From Chlorobaculum limnaeum (lineage in GTDB: Bacteria; Bacteroidota; Chlorobiia; Chlorobiales; Chlorobiaceae), in assembly GCF_001747405.1 (NCBI RefSeq), contig NZ_CP017305.1, forward strand, positions 2,064,001-2,128,000: 64,000 bases of DNA. The letters are read 5' to 3'. The position numbers and the translations under genes are program-made. Shown in pieces: positions 42,790 through 50,405 of this stretch. How positions within the stretch are numbered: the stretch's first letter is position 1; each line of letters starts with the position of its first letter. A model generated the notes under the pieces. That model ran no database searches. It was given only the letters and a program-made list of their open reading frames with translations, and had not been told where the DNA came from.

Positions 42790-43164
42790 ATGCCATTCGT
42801 CATGAATACCGCTGCCTCGCACGACAATCTGCCTCAGGAAGTCCGGCTGCTTCGTCAGAAACTGGAAGTAATTGATGCCAAACTCGATACCATCACTTTC
42901 CAGAATCAACACCTGAACGACTCCCTGATAGGTGTTGATGATGCTGCCAAGCTCCTCGGTATTACCAGAGGCGCAATCTATTCAAAGGTCTATCGCCACC
43001 TTATCCCCTATTACAAATCCGGGGGCAAGCTCTACTTCTCGAAACAGGAGATACTGCAGGAGATTTTCTCCCATCGGTATCCGAAAAACGGTTCTCATGG
43101 CTCTGTTCCTCAGCCTTCTATGAACGGAAGCAAGGCAGTATTTGATACTCGCATAAAAATCTAA
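42790..43164 (+). CDS. Excisionase/MerR-like DNA-binding protein
   Basis: This 124-aa protein has an N-terminal coiled-coil-like segment (EVRLLRQKLEVIDAKLDTIT) and an HTH_17-type winged helix (IGVDDAAKLLGITRGAIYSK, then HLIPYYKSGGKLYFSKQEIL). I chose ATG 42790 (42802 is an alternative); the longer upstream frame covers the divergent repressor gene and is not coding. It lies 110 bp before the replication-type gene and opposite the repressor, as in small phage or plasmid control regions. Confidence 0.8.
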   Translation: MPFVMNTAASHDNLPQEVRLLRQKLEVIDAKLDTITFQNQHLNDSLIGVDDAAKLLGITRGAIYSKVYRHLIPYYKSGGKLYFSKQEILQEIFSHRYPKNGSHGSVPQPSMNGSKAVFDTRIKI

Positions 43165-43273
43165 TAAAAAAATAAGAGTAATTCCACTGCAAACATAGAA
43201 AGAATTTTGTTATAAACACTCTTCCCGCCTGAAAAAATCCAATCCCGCCCTCAGGGAATCAGATTTCCCCCTC

Positions 43274-44044
43274 ATGAAACACGGTAACTGGGTTCCGCTC
43301 TCCAAAGCTCTCGTTAAAGAGCTGCCAATCGACAGGCCGTTTTCTAAGGTTGAAGCGACATTCGCCCTGCAAATCGATTATGACAACAGAAAACAGGTTT
43401 CTATTGCCGGTTATGCCAAGCAATGGAGCTGGAGTAGAAAGAAAGTAAACGCTCTTTTCAAGGAGCTTGGCGTCTTTATAAAATACGCCAATAGCACATC
43501 GACTCAGCAGAATCAAAAGGGACAGATATGGATACAGATCGGGGACAGATCAGGGACAGATCGGGAGCAGATCAATTTCATAAATAATAAGGAGTTACAG
43601 TCTTCCGGGAACAGATATGGAGCAGATCGGGGACAGATCGGGGACAGATCAGGGTACACTACTATAAATACTAATACTAATACCGATATCGAGACTGAAG
43701 AGGTAAGAGTGTTTTCGGCTGCTTTCATGAAGGAACATTGGGATCGATGGAAACGGCTGAAAAAGGGCGGGCCATACCGGAACCATGAAATCGAGGCAAT
43801 CGCTCTGGAAGAACTCTTCGCCCTTTCGTTCGGAGATGAAGTGATCGCAGCCAATGGCCTGAGAGCCGCCATTGCAGCTCAAGCACAAAGCTTTTCATGG
43901 TGTTTCAAATCATCAGACAACCGCCAACTCGCCAGCCATGACAGAACCGTCCAGCCTCAAGAGCGCACTACAGAAAACGACGACCATTTTGGTGCCGACA
44001 ACATCAGATGGCTCGAACTTCATGCTCGATCAGAGCATCCGTAA
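43274..44044 (+). CDS. Replication-initiator-like protein
   Basis: This 256-aa protein starts with a winged-helix-like domain (WVPLSKALVKELPIDRPFSK, then ISIAGYAKQ-type helix and WSRKKVNALFKELGV), the pattern of phage replisome organisers and plasmid initiators. The middle is a low-complexity stretch coded by 11-bp DNA iterons at 43519-43652. The C-terminal domain (FSAAFMKEHWDRWKRLKKGG, then YRNHEIEAIALEELFALSFG) is of unknown type. As in lambda O, the origin may lie inside the initiator gene. It is followed by an overlapping hypothetical gene. It belongs to a phage- or plasmid-like module in the accessory region. Confidence 0.68.
   Translation: MKHGNWVPLSKALVKELPIDRPFSKVEATFALQIDYDNRKQVSIAGYAKQWSWSRKKVNALFKELGVFIKYANSTSTQQNQKGQIWIQIGDRSGTDREQINFINNKELQSSGNRYGADRGQIGDRSGYTTINTNTNTDIETEEVRVFSAAFMKEHWDRWKRLKKGGPYRNHEIEAIALEELFALSFGDEVIAANGLRAAIAAQAQSFSWCFKSSDNRQLASHDRTVQPQERTTENDDHFGADNIRWLELHARSEHP
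43519..43652 (+). repeat. Two clusters of 11-bp iterons inside the initiator-like gene
   Basis: Nine copies of GGGACAGATC-like sequence occur. ACAGAT or GCAGAT begins at 43522, 43534, 43545, 43556 and 43567, and again at 43611, 43622, 43633 and 43644, so spacing is 11 bp except the first (12 bp). The clusters are separated by an AT-rich stretch (AATTTCATAAATAATAAGG). The period is not a multiple of three, so selection acts on DNA. The layout fits a replication origin. Confidence 0.75.
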
Positions 44045-44753
44045 ACTCGGCAGAAGCCTTGACGAGGCCCTCAAAAGGGCTGGTCAGTTGCTCTCCCATG
44101 CGGAAGAGCTGGAAATCGAGCGAGCCATCCGCACGCTCCAGCTGATCAAGGGCAAGACCTATGCGAAGGCTCTGCTGAAGGAAAATGGCAAAATCATCAA
44201 CGAAGTTGCCTTCGACATCGGCATCAGCCTCATGCTCAGAAAAGGGCGCATCACGCAGGCCGAACTCGAACTGTGGTTCGATGAGGCTGAAAAGAAAAAA
44301 TTCGAAGGCCACATTTTCCAGCCGCTGCCAGACAAAGCCGATGCTTGGGCGCTTTTTCAGAGCATCCGGCAAAAACTCTCCCCATTGAGCTTCGCGGCCC
44401 AGGAGCTGATTGAAATCCAGCAAAAGAAGATGCTGCCGTCAGCGTCATCGAAAATCACCCGTAATGCCGCCAAGACTGCTCTTGAGCTGGGCATGTGGAA
44501 CCTGCTCAACAGGGAACAACGTCAGGAAGTTATTTTTGCGCTGGACTGGAATGAGATACCACGGCCTCAGAGGCTCGAATTCTTCTTTTGGCTCCCAGAG
44601 TCCACAAAAGCGGAGATCCTCGCTCTGATCGGCAATACGGCAAGAGAAAACGCAACCTGTGCAGAGCACGAACGCCTGAAATCCGCTCGCCAGCAAAAAG
44701 AGGCAGGAACTCCGATTGAACCACAAATTCATCATCCGGCAAAATCCCCATAA
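44022..44753 (+). CDS. Hypothetical protein, 243 aa
   Basis: This soluble, mostly helical protein starts at MLDQSIRKLGRSLDEALKRA (ATG 44022, 23-bp overlap with the previous gene); ATG 43938 is an alternative. Further landmarks are LIKGKTYAKALLKENGKIIN and GMWNLLNREQRQEVIFALDW. I do not recognise the family. It is coupled to the initiator-like gene and could be a replication, partition or regulatory partner. It ends just before a bidirectional terminator facing radC. Confidence 0.6.
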   Translation: MLDQSIRKLGRSLDEALKRAGQLLSHAEELEIERAIRTLQLIKGKTYAKALLKENGKIINEVAFDIGISLMLRKGRITQAELELWFDEAEKKKFEGHIFQPLPDKADAWALFQSIRQKLSPLSFAAQELIEIQQKKMLPSASSKITRNAAKTALELGMWNLLNREQRQEVIFALDWNEIPRPQRLEFFFWLPESTKAEILALIGNTARENATCAEHERLKSARQQKEAGTPIEPQIHHPAKSP

Positions 44754-44759
44754 TGGAGA

Positions 44760-44778
44760 GGCCCGGCTGAGCCGGGCC
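44760..44778. terminator. Bidirectional terminator-like hairpin
   Basis: An 8-bp perfect GC stem GGCCCGGC/GCCGGGCC with a 3-nt loop lies between convergent genes. No strong U-tract follows, so it is a likely but not certain terminator. Confidence 0.55.
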
Positions 44779-44789
44779 CGCGTGGTCAC

Positions 44790-45278
44790 TCAAATCAGCG
44801 AGTGATCCCTGAAACTGTAATACCCTTCCTTACTGCCGATAATGACGTGATCGAGAATTTTCACATCGAGGATATTTCCTGCCTTCGTCAGAATAGCCGT
44901 CACCTGCTTGTCGGCGTTGCTTGGCTCGACATTGCCTGACGGGTGGTTATGGGCCAGAATGAGCGCATAGGCATTCGCGAGCAGAGCGCCCTTGAACACT
45001 TCGCGAGGATGCACCAGTGAAGCCGTCAAAGTACCCCTGCTGATCATCTCAACCCCGAGCACATCGTTTTTCGTGCTCAGGTAGATGCTGTAAAACTCTT
45101 CGGTGGCCTTTTCATGCAATCCGATTGTCTGGAGCAGGTCACAAACCGCCTCGGCACCGGTGATTTTCTTGTTGGCATACCTGAACTCGCTTTCCCTGAC
45201 GAGTCTTATCCCGTACTGAGGAATTGTCACCATTGAAGCCTCTTCGGTGAACAGCGGAAGTGTGTTGGTGCGTGTCAT
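44790..45278 (-). CDS. radC: RadC-family JAB-domain protein
   Basis: This 162-aa protein has the JAB/MPN metalloprotease-like domain of RadC with its complete metal motif: LILAHNHPSGNVEPSNADKQ (HxHPSGx4SxxD), plus an upstream Glu (STKNDVLGVEMIS region). The N-terminal HhH region of long chromosomal RadC is missing, as in short RadC proteins of plasmids and genomic islands. Its function is unknown, though it is often linked to mobile elements and antirestriction. A 190-bp inverted-repeat element lies 38 bp upstream of its start. Confidence 0.9.
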   Translation of the reverse strand: MTRTNTLPLFTEEASMVTIPQYGIRLVRESEFRYANKKITGAEAVCDLLQTIGLHEKATEEFYSIYLSTKNDVLGVEMISRGTLTASLVHPREVFKGALLANAYALILAHNHPSGNVEPSNADKQVTAILTKAGNILDVKILDHVIIGSKEGYYSFRDHSLI

Positions 45279-45316
45279 GGTCGTAAACGTTGAGAGTTGC
45301 CGGAAGTTTGCCTTTC

Positions 45317-45504
45317 AAATCATTCCCCGGGGGGACAGAGGCTTCCCCGAGGACAGGCAAACTTTTTGGGCAAGGGAGGAAGAGAGCTGCACAAACGAAG
45401 AGCGGAAGCGAACGGCCCTTGAGCAAAAAGGCAAACTAGCCTATCTTGCCGTCCCCCCTCCGGGGATGAGTGAATGCTCGATCCGCGAAGCGGGCATGAC
45501 ATCA
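45317..45504 (-). repeat. Dispersed inverted-repeat element, copy 1
   Basis: This 188-bp sequence is almost identical to 54580-54777, in the same orientation. Its first 150 bp are bounded by imperfect terminal inverted repeats: TCATTCCCCGGGGGGAC at 45320-45336 and GTCCCCCCTCCGGGGATGA at 45451-45469. Inner parts also pair partly. It lies upstream of radC. It resembles a MITE or a structured leader. Short reading frames across it are not real genes. Confidence 0.8.
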
Positions 45505-45709
45505 ACCCGGCCAACTCAAGGCCGGGAAACAAAAAAGTGGTGAACTGGGCCGGTTCAACCGGCACTGTTCACCACCATAGCGCCAACGCAATGGTCACGT
45601 CGGGACCTGAACCATCGGTCGATAACTGCAATGATTAGAAGCGTTTGAGGGCGATGCCCCGATTTTTACCACGTCACGTCTGGACGGCAGTGCAACGTTT
45701 TCGTGATAA

Positions 45710-45789
45710 CATGGAAACATGCCAGCATGATGACAAGATTACATGTCTGCATGTCACCATGTAAACATGACAACATGCAGACATGTAAA
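45710..45789. repeat. 8-bp periodic CATG array
   Basis: CATG starts at 45710, 45718, 45726, 45742, 45750, 45758, 45766, 45774 and 45782; CAAG stands at the missing position 45734. Thus ten 8-bp units CATGNNNN follow each other without a gap, with four variable bases each. The period is not a multiple of three and no gene is supported here. It lies directly after the ardC-like gene, beyond its terminator. Confidence 0.85.
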
Positions 45790-45809
45790 AAGCCCCGGAT
45801 CAACCGGGG
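45787..45809 (-). terminator. Terminator of the ardC-like gene
   Basis: The stem CCCCGG/CCGGGG with a 5-nt loop overlaps the stop codon of the ardC-like gene and is followed on the minus strand by CTTTTTAC. Confidence 0.75.
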
Positions 45810-46630
45810 TCTTCGTTGTGGTGGCCAAGGATGTAATCAGCGGCTTTCTGCGCTTTCGAGCCTGCCTTGACGATGTACCTCGGATCGGCTCGCAACTTCC
45901 TGAGCCAGCCGCCGATGTACGCCACCGAGTTCGGCATCGGTTTCTGGCCGATCCCGGCAAATCCGCAGAGGAACGACGAGGTCATTTCGGCGATGAGCTC
46001 TTCATCGGAATATTCGTGTGATCCGAATGCCCAATTCGTGGTCACGCCCACCCGGTCGAGGCGAGTCTCATGACCGGTGCTGTGCGCGAGTTCGTGGAAC
46101 AGCGTGCTGTAAAACTCCTCGCCGTCGATGAAGCTCTGCATCTCCGGCACCTGCACCTCGTCCCGTGACGGGAAGTAGCAGGCCCCACGGCCGCCGTATT
46201 TGATCGACGGCGGGTTCGGCATCTGCCGGACGACCTCTTCTGCCGCATCGATTGGCGCAACCGTCGCTGCGTTTCCGGCTGCTACTTCGAGGCCATCGAT
46301 ACCACTCACCGGATAAACCCTGTAATAGCGCAGCAGCGGAATCCGCTCGATCTCGCCACTCTTCGGGTTTTCCCGTTCGAGCATCTTCCAGAACATGACC
46401 GGAAAACCTTTGCAGCGAATCCTGCCGCCCAGCCCCTCGGCCTGTTTTCGGGTGACGAAATACTCCTCGTTCACCATCGAGAGTAAAAACAGGTTGACAC
46501 CTCGATACACTTTGCCCGATACCAGGTTCTTCGGCAACCCATTACGCCACGGCTGACGCCATGGAACGACGCCCTTTTCAAGCTGGGCGATGATCTGAGC
46601 GGTGATGATTTCATAGACGGTAATAGACAT
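45800..46630 (-). CDS. ArdC-like antirestriction protein/zincin
   Basis: This 276-aa protein has the N-terminal ssDNA-binding domain of ArdC/TraC-type proteins (VYEIITAQIIAQLEKGVVPW, then RQPWRNGLPKNLVSGKVYRG) and a C-terminal zinc metallopeptidase-like domain with FHELAHSTGHETRL (HExxH plus a further His) and a Glu in SDEELIAEMTSSFLCGF. Such proteins protect incoming plasmid DNA from restriction and are carried by conjugative plasmids and integrative elements. The gene ends in a terminator beside the CATG array. It supports a mobile origin of the 42-58 kb region. Confidence 0.92.
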   Translation of the reverse strand: MSITVYEIITAQIIAQLEKGVVPWRQPWRNGLPKNLVSGKVYRGVNLFLLSMVNEEYFVTRKQAEGLGGRIRCKGFPVMFWKMLERENPKSGEIERIPLLRYYRVYPVSGIDGLEVAAGNAATVAPIDAAEEVVRQMPNPPSIKYGGRGACYFPSRDEVQVPEMQSFIDGEEFYSTLFHELAHSTGHETRLDRVGVTTNWAFGSHEYSDEELIAEMTSSFLCGFAGIGQKPMPNSVAYIGGWLRKLRADPRYIVKAGSKAQKAADYILGHHNEDPG

Positions 46631-47097
46631 GACAGCCTCCAGAGGTTAGTGTTGATGCAATGCGAACGTGCACTACAGCAACAGGGCACCAGCGAGGACG
46701 GCAGGAGTGCATGACCTGAACGCCGGGCTGCCCATCAGGCTCCTCGCCCCAGCGACAGCGGGTGAAGGAGCCTCGGCAGCCTTATGGCCGGAAAAGAACC
46801 GCCAAGCCATTTTTCTGACAGGAAAAAAGGACGAACCAATGACAACAGACCTTCGCCGCTCTGGAGCGCTCATGACCCCACAGCGGATATTTCAGTTTGC
46901 TGTACGTGAAGCGGTATGACTTACGATAGACCCGCCGACAGGCTGGCATAAATGGCCTGGCGGGCGGATTCCATCCGGAGGCACTCCGGGCATGATTGTA
47001 TGCTGGAGGTGGCGATCAGACCGGTTGAACACGTGGCGACAAGAAGTCGGGACAAAATCGTCATCACAATCCTTACGAGGTATACAGGAACTGTAAA
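46631..47097. other. Intergenic region between ardC-like gene and hip operators
   Basis: A plus-strand frame at 46668-46919 is open but has no protein-like pattern, and I do not support it. An inverted CCCGCC...GGCGGG stretch near 46.95 kb may be a hairpin. The promoter of the ardC-like gene should lie near its right end. Confidence 0.4.
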
Positions 47098-47161
47098 TCA
47101 TTCATTAAAGGCATTTATTGCCAATAATGAATGAAATATCATTCAAAAAATTTGATATTTC
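47098..47161. promoter_or_regulatory. Overlapping inverted repeats upstream of hipBA
   Basis: Three perfect inverted repeats overlap: TCATTCATTA (47098-47107) with TAATGAATGA (47125-47134); TGAATGA (47128) with TCATTCA (to 47145); and GAAATATCA (47133-47141) with TGATATTTC (47153-47161). Such symmetric sites in front of an HTH gene fit HipB operators and autorepression. Confidence 0.65.
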
Positions 47162-47220
47162 ACCTGATGAACGGTAGCTTCGATTGATAAATCATGCGTT
47201 GATGGACAAAGAGCAAGAGT

Positions 47221-47562
47221 ATGACTGAGAACACCAACTGGATATCGATGAGTGACCAGGCGCTTGCCGCGCACATAGGAGCTTTTGTGCGGCACCATCG
47301 TATGGAGCAGAACCGGACGCAGAATGCACTTGCCCATGCGGCTGGTATCAGCCGCTCAACCCTGAGCTTGCTGGAAAGAGGCCAGACCGTCACACTCGCT
47401 ACCCTGATCCAGGTACTCAGGGTACTGGACCAGTTGCAGATCATGGATGCCTTTGTAGTAGAACAGCGAGTCAGTCCGTTGGCGCTGGCCAAGATGCAAA
47501 AAGAAAAAAGACAACGGGCCAGAGGAAAACAGGGTGACGAAACAACAGAACATGAATGGTAA
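47221..47562 (+). CDS. hipB: HipB-like antitoxin/transcriptional repressor
   Basis: This 113-aa XRE-family protein has a helix-turn-helix at residues about 20-75 (VRHHRMEQNRTQNALAHAAG, then ISRSTLSLLERGQTVTLATL). A basic C-terminal tail follows (KMQKEKRQRARGKQGDE). It lies 3 bp before hipA. In HipBA systems HipB binds and neutralises the HipA kinase and represses the operon through inverted repeats; suitable repeats lie at 47098-47161. Confidence 0.9.
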   Translation: MTENTNWISMSDQALAAHIGAFVRHHRMEQNRTQNALAHAAGISRSTLSLLERGQTVTLATLIQVLRVLDQLQIMDAFVVEQRVSPLALAKMQKEKRQRARGKQGDETTEHEW

Positions 47563-47565
47563 GCA

Positions 47566-48870
47566 ATGGACGTAGCGGAAGTGAGAATATGGGGAGAGCT
47601 GGCCGGGGCTGTTGCTTGGGACGATGCCACCGGCTTGGCCACCTTTGAATTCGATCCCCGATTCAAGTCGAAGGGATGGGATTTGGCTCCTCTGCAAATG
47701 CCCATTTCAGCCGCCCGGAATATGTTTGCGTTTCCCGCGTTGCGTAAGAAAGCCGAACCCGCGCTGGACAGCTTCAAAGGCTTGCCGGGCCTCTTGGCCG
47801 ACGTGTTGCCTGACCGGTACGGCAATGAACTGATCAACCTGTGGCTGGCCCAGCAGGGACGTTCACAGAACAGCATGAATCCAGTCGAGATGCTCTGCTT
47901 TATCGGTACCCGTGGCATGGGAGCGCTGGAGTTCGAACCGGCGGTCTGGAAAGAGAATAAGAGAACCTTCTCTGTTGAGATCGCTACCTTGGTGGAAATT
48001 GCAAAAAACATGCTCTCCAGAAAAGAGGCCTTTTCAACCAACCTCGAAGCGGACGCGAAAAAGGCGATGTCAGAACTTCTCCGTATTGGCACCTCGGCAG
48101 GTGGCGCAAGGCCGAAGGCCGTGATTGCCTGGAACGAAAAAACAGGAGAGGTGCGATCAGGCCAGACCAATGCCCCCAAAGGTTTCGAGCATTGGCTGTT
48201 AAAACTGGACGGCGTGAGCGACGTTCAACTCGGCACCACACACGGCTATGGAAGGGTGGAAATGGCCTACTACCACATGGCCCGGGCCTGCGGCATCACC
48301 ATGATGCCATCGCGATTACTGGAGGATAACGGAAGGGCGCACTTCATGACCAAACGCTTCGACCGTGAAGGCGGATCGACGAAACACCACATCCAGACCC
48401 TCAGCGCCCTGAAGCACTTCGACTACAACTCGGTCATGAGTTTCAGCTACGAACAGCTGTTTCAGACCATGCGCGAACTGAAACTGCCCTATCCTGATGC
48501 GGAGCAGATGTTCAGGCGGATGGTGTTCAACGTTGCAGCCCGGAACTGCGATGACCACACCAAGAACTTCTCGTTCCGGCTGAAACAGGGTGGAAAATGG
48601 GAACTTGCGCCAGCCTATGATGTCTGCCACGCCTTTCAGCCTGACCATCGCTGGGTCAGCCAGCACGCTCTGAGCATCAACGGCAAGCGGACAGACATCA
48701 CCAAAGAAGACCTGCTCACCATCGGCAAATCCGTCAGCGTCAAAAAAGCAGCTGAAATCATCGATGAAGTCAATACCGCAGTAGCGCAATGGAAACGGTT
48801 TGCCGATGAAGTCGCGGTTGAACCCGCCTTGCGAGACCAGATCGCCGGGACTCTGATTCGGCTAAAGTAG
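47566..48870 (+). CDS. hipA: HipA-like serine/threonine kinase toxin
   Basis: This 434-aa protein is a HipA-family kinase. The N-terminal subdomain includes LPGLLADVLPDRYGNELINL. The kinase part shows GTSAGGARPKAVIAW (P-loop-like region), FEHWLLKLDG, AHFMTKRFDREG, the catalytic loop NVAARNCDDHTKNFSF and the metal-binding segment LAPAYDVCHAF. Classical HipA phosphorylates glutamyl-tRNA synthetase and causes dormancy; the target of this homologue is not known. It is co-transcribed with hipB. The two together are a type II toxin-antitoxin module, common on mobile elements. Confidence 0.92.
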   Translation: MDVAEVRIWGELAGAVAWDDATGLATFEFDPRFKSKGWDLAPLQMPISAARNMFAFPALRKKAEPALDSFKGLPGLLADVLPDRYGNELINLWLAQQGRSQNSMNPVEMLCFIGTRGMGALEFEPAVWKENKRTFSVEIATLVEIAKNMLSRKEAFSTNLEADAKKAMSELLRIGTSAGGARPKAVIAWNEKTGEVRSGQTNAPKGFEHWLLKLDGVSDVQLGTTHGYGRVEMAYYHMARACGITMMPSRLLEDNGRAHFMTKRFDREGGSTKHHIQTLSALKHFDYNSVMSFSYEQLFQTMRELKLPYPDAEQMFRRMVFNVAARNCDDHTKNFSFRLKQGGKWELAPAYDVCHAFQPDHRWVSQHALSINGKRTDITKEDLLTIGKSVSVKKAAEIIDEVNTAVAQWKRFADEVAVEPALRDQIAGTLIRLK

Positions 48871-49025
48871 GTATCAATCCCTTTTCTATTATACAAAATA
48901 CCCCTAAGCAACGTGAACGGGTCACAATTTATAACCAGTTGCGCTTTCTTAACTATCGAGGCCAAGAGGTATTCACGTTTCTGAACAATGCTCCAAAGTT
49001 CAGTTCCGGAAGTCAGCTTTTCCGC

Positions 49026-50123
49026 TCATTCAGTATAAATGAACTGCGAACCATCAAGAGCAGGTTTTTCCCACGTATCATGGTCATCATTTGGGATGGG
49101 TTGCAGATTTTGCTTGTTGTATTTGTTGCGATTGATGTCGTATTGATCGTACCAGCCTGAAGGGAACTCATAAACTTGACCGTCGGTGGGATCGTAATAA
49201 CGCTCTTTACTGAGTATTGCATCACTACGTTTCTCGGAGATAACATCGTAGGTATTCTGGCGCTGGTTCCATGCATTGTTCAAGATGTCCGAACTCTCCC
49301 GAAGCGTCTCTCCAGTCTGTATCGCCCGACTTCCCGCAGCCTTGAGTTGCTCGTTGGCTTGCTGTACATAGTCCTGTCTATACCTTAACGTTGCGATTGA
49401 TCGAGTCAGAATTGCCTGATAACGCTCGAAGTCCTCTTTTGGAGCTGTTATCCCTGTAAACGCCTTAACCATTCCGGTATGCCCACTTGGAAAGCCCGTG
49501 AATGGCGCTACCTGAATGACTTCGCCTTTGAAAAGCCCTTCGATAACCTTGCCGTTTTGGGTGAATAGCGCATGGACGAGTTCGGCTTTTCCTCCAGTCT
49601 GGCTCTGCGCAGGCTGGACTTCAATGATTTCAAGGTTGTCGAACCGGGGCAGCCTGTACTTGACATCTCGGGTACGGGCATTCAAGCTTTCTGCAAACTG
49701 GTTCCATTTCAGGAAAAAATTGGTGAACGTGTGCGGCTCTACGACAGGCAATTCTGACCATCGTTGCACGGGACCACCCATTGCTGCAGCACGGGTGTCG
49801 ATTTCTTTCTGTATATCGCTGAGATAATAGGGCCCAATGGCACTAAAGATGAACACCTGGCGGGACGGCTCGTCCGGGTCAGTCATCCATATGGCTAAAT
49901 TTCCTACACCTCCCGTAGTGATGACCTTCCAGCCGGCAGGGATTTCGATGATGAAGAATCCGCCGTCGTATGTTTCTGATTGTATTTCATGTTGAGCCTG
50001 TTCATCAGGCAAGGCAGGAGCCTCTTCATTCTGCTCGCTGCAGGAAGCAAGCAGGATCAGCATCAGGGCATACATAAGAACTCTTGATACCGATGCAATA
50101 GCGTTATGGCTGGATTGCAGCAT
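49026..50123 (-). CDS. Hypothetical lipoprotein, 365 aa
   Basis: This exported protein begins with a signal peptide and lipobox LLASC near residue 28, so it is probably anchored to a membrane. The following part (GFFIIEIPAGWKVITTGGVG, then AIWMTDPDEPSRQVFIFSAI) resembles a domain seen in secreted proteins of the DUF-type 'PsbP/MOG1-like' fold, but the relation is weak. The C-terminal third is rich in Q, N, D and Y (RYYDPTDGQVYEFPSGWYDQ). The gene lies 282 bp after the CHAT gene in the same direction. It may be part of the same unit or independent; its function is not known. Confidence 0.65.
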   Translation of the reverse strand: MLQSSHNAIASVSRVLMYALMLILLASCSEQNEEAPALPDEQAQHEIQSETYDGGFFIIEIPAGWKVITTGGVGNLAIWMTDPDEPSRQVFIFSAIGPYYLSDIQKEIDTRAAAMGGPVQRWSELPVVEPHTFTNFFLKWNQFAESLNARTRDVKYRLPRFDNLEIIEVQPAQSQTGGKAELVHALFTQNGKVIEGLFKGEVIQVAPFTGFPSGHTGMVKAFTGITAPKEDFERYQAILTRSIATLRYRQDYVQQANEQLKAAGSRAIQTGETLRESSDILNNAWNQRQNTYDVISEKRSDAILSKERYYDPTDGQVYEFPSGWYDQYDINRNKYNKQNLQPIPNDDHDTWEKPALDGSQFIYTE

Positions 50124-50405
50124 GGCTTGACAAGTTATTTTTTAAGCGGTTCGAGAGTTAATGGCGAAAAATGCACAAAACCCGGGTCGTGCAAATCAGC
50201 ATATTTGAAAATTTGACATACAGCTTGACAAAACGATCGGGTTGCCGGGATGTGCTCCCCAATCAAAGGACGGCTATTTTACGAAACAACACTTGTACTG
50301 AAACCTGACGATGAAGCATACCGGCAGTACCGGAAACGAGCGAAAAAAATACCCCAGCTATCCATAAGGCCATGCAACCAAGGATCGGCCTTCTCACCAG
50401 AAAGC

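Noticed and set aside
42370-43164. 264-aa version of the HTH protein
   Set aside because: Its first half overlaps the divergent repressor gene. The real protein starts at about 42790 with a coiled-coil and HTH.
45247-45565. Open frames within the dispersed element (both strands), also at 54575-55180
   Set aside because: They repeat with the element, consist of low-complexity translation of the inverted repeats and have no ribosome site.
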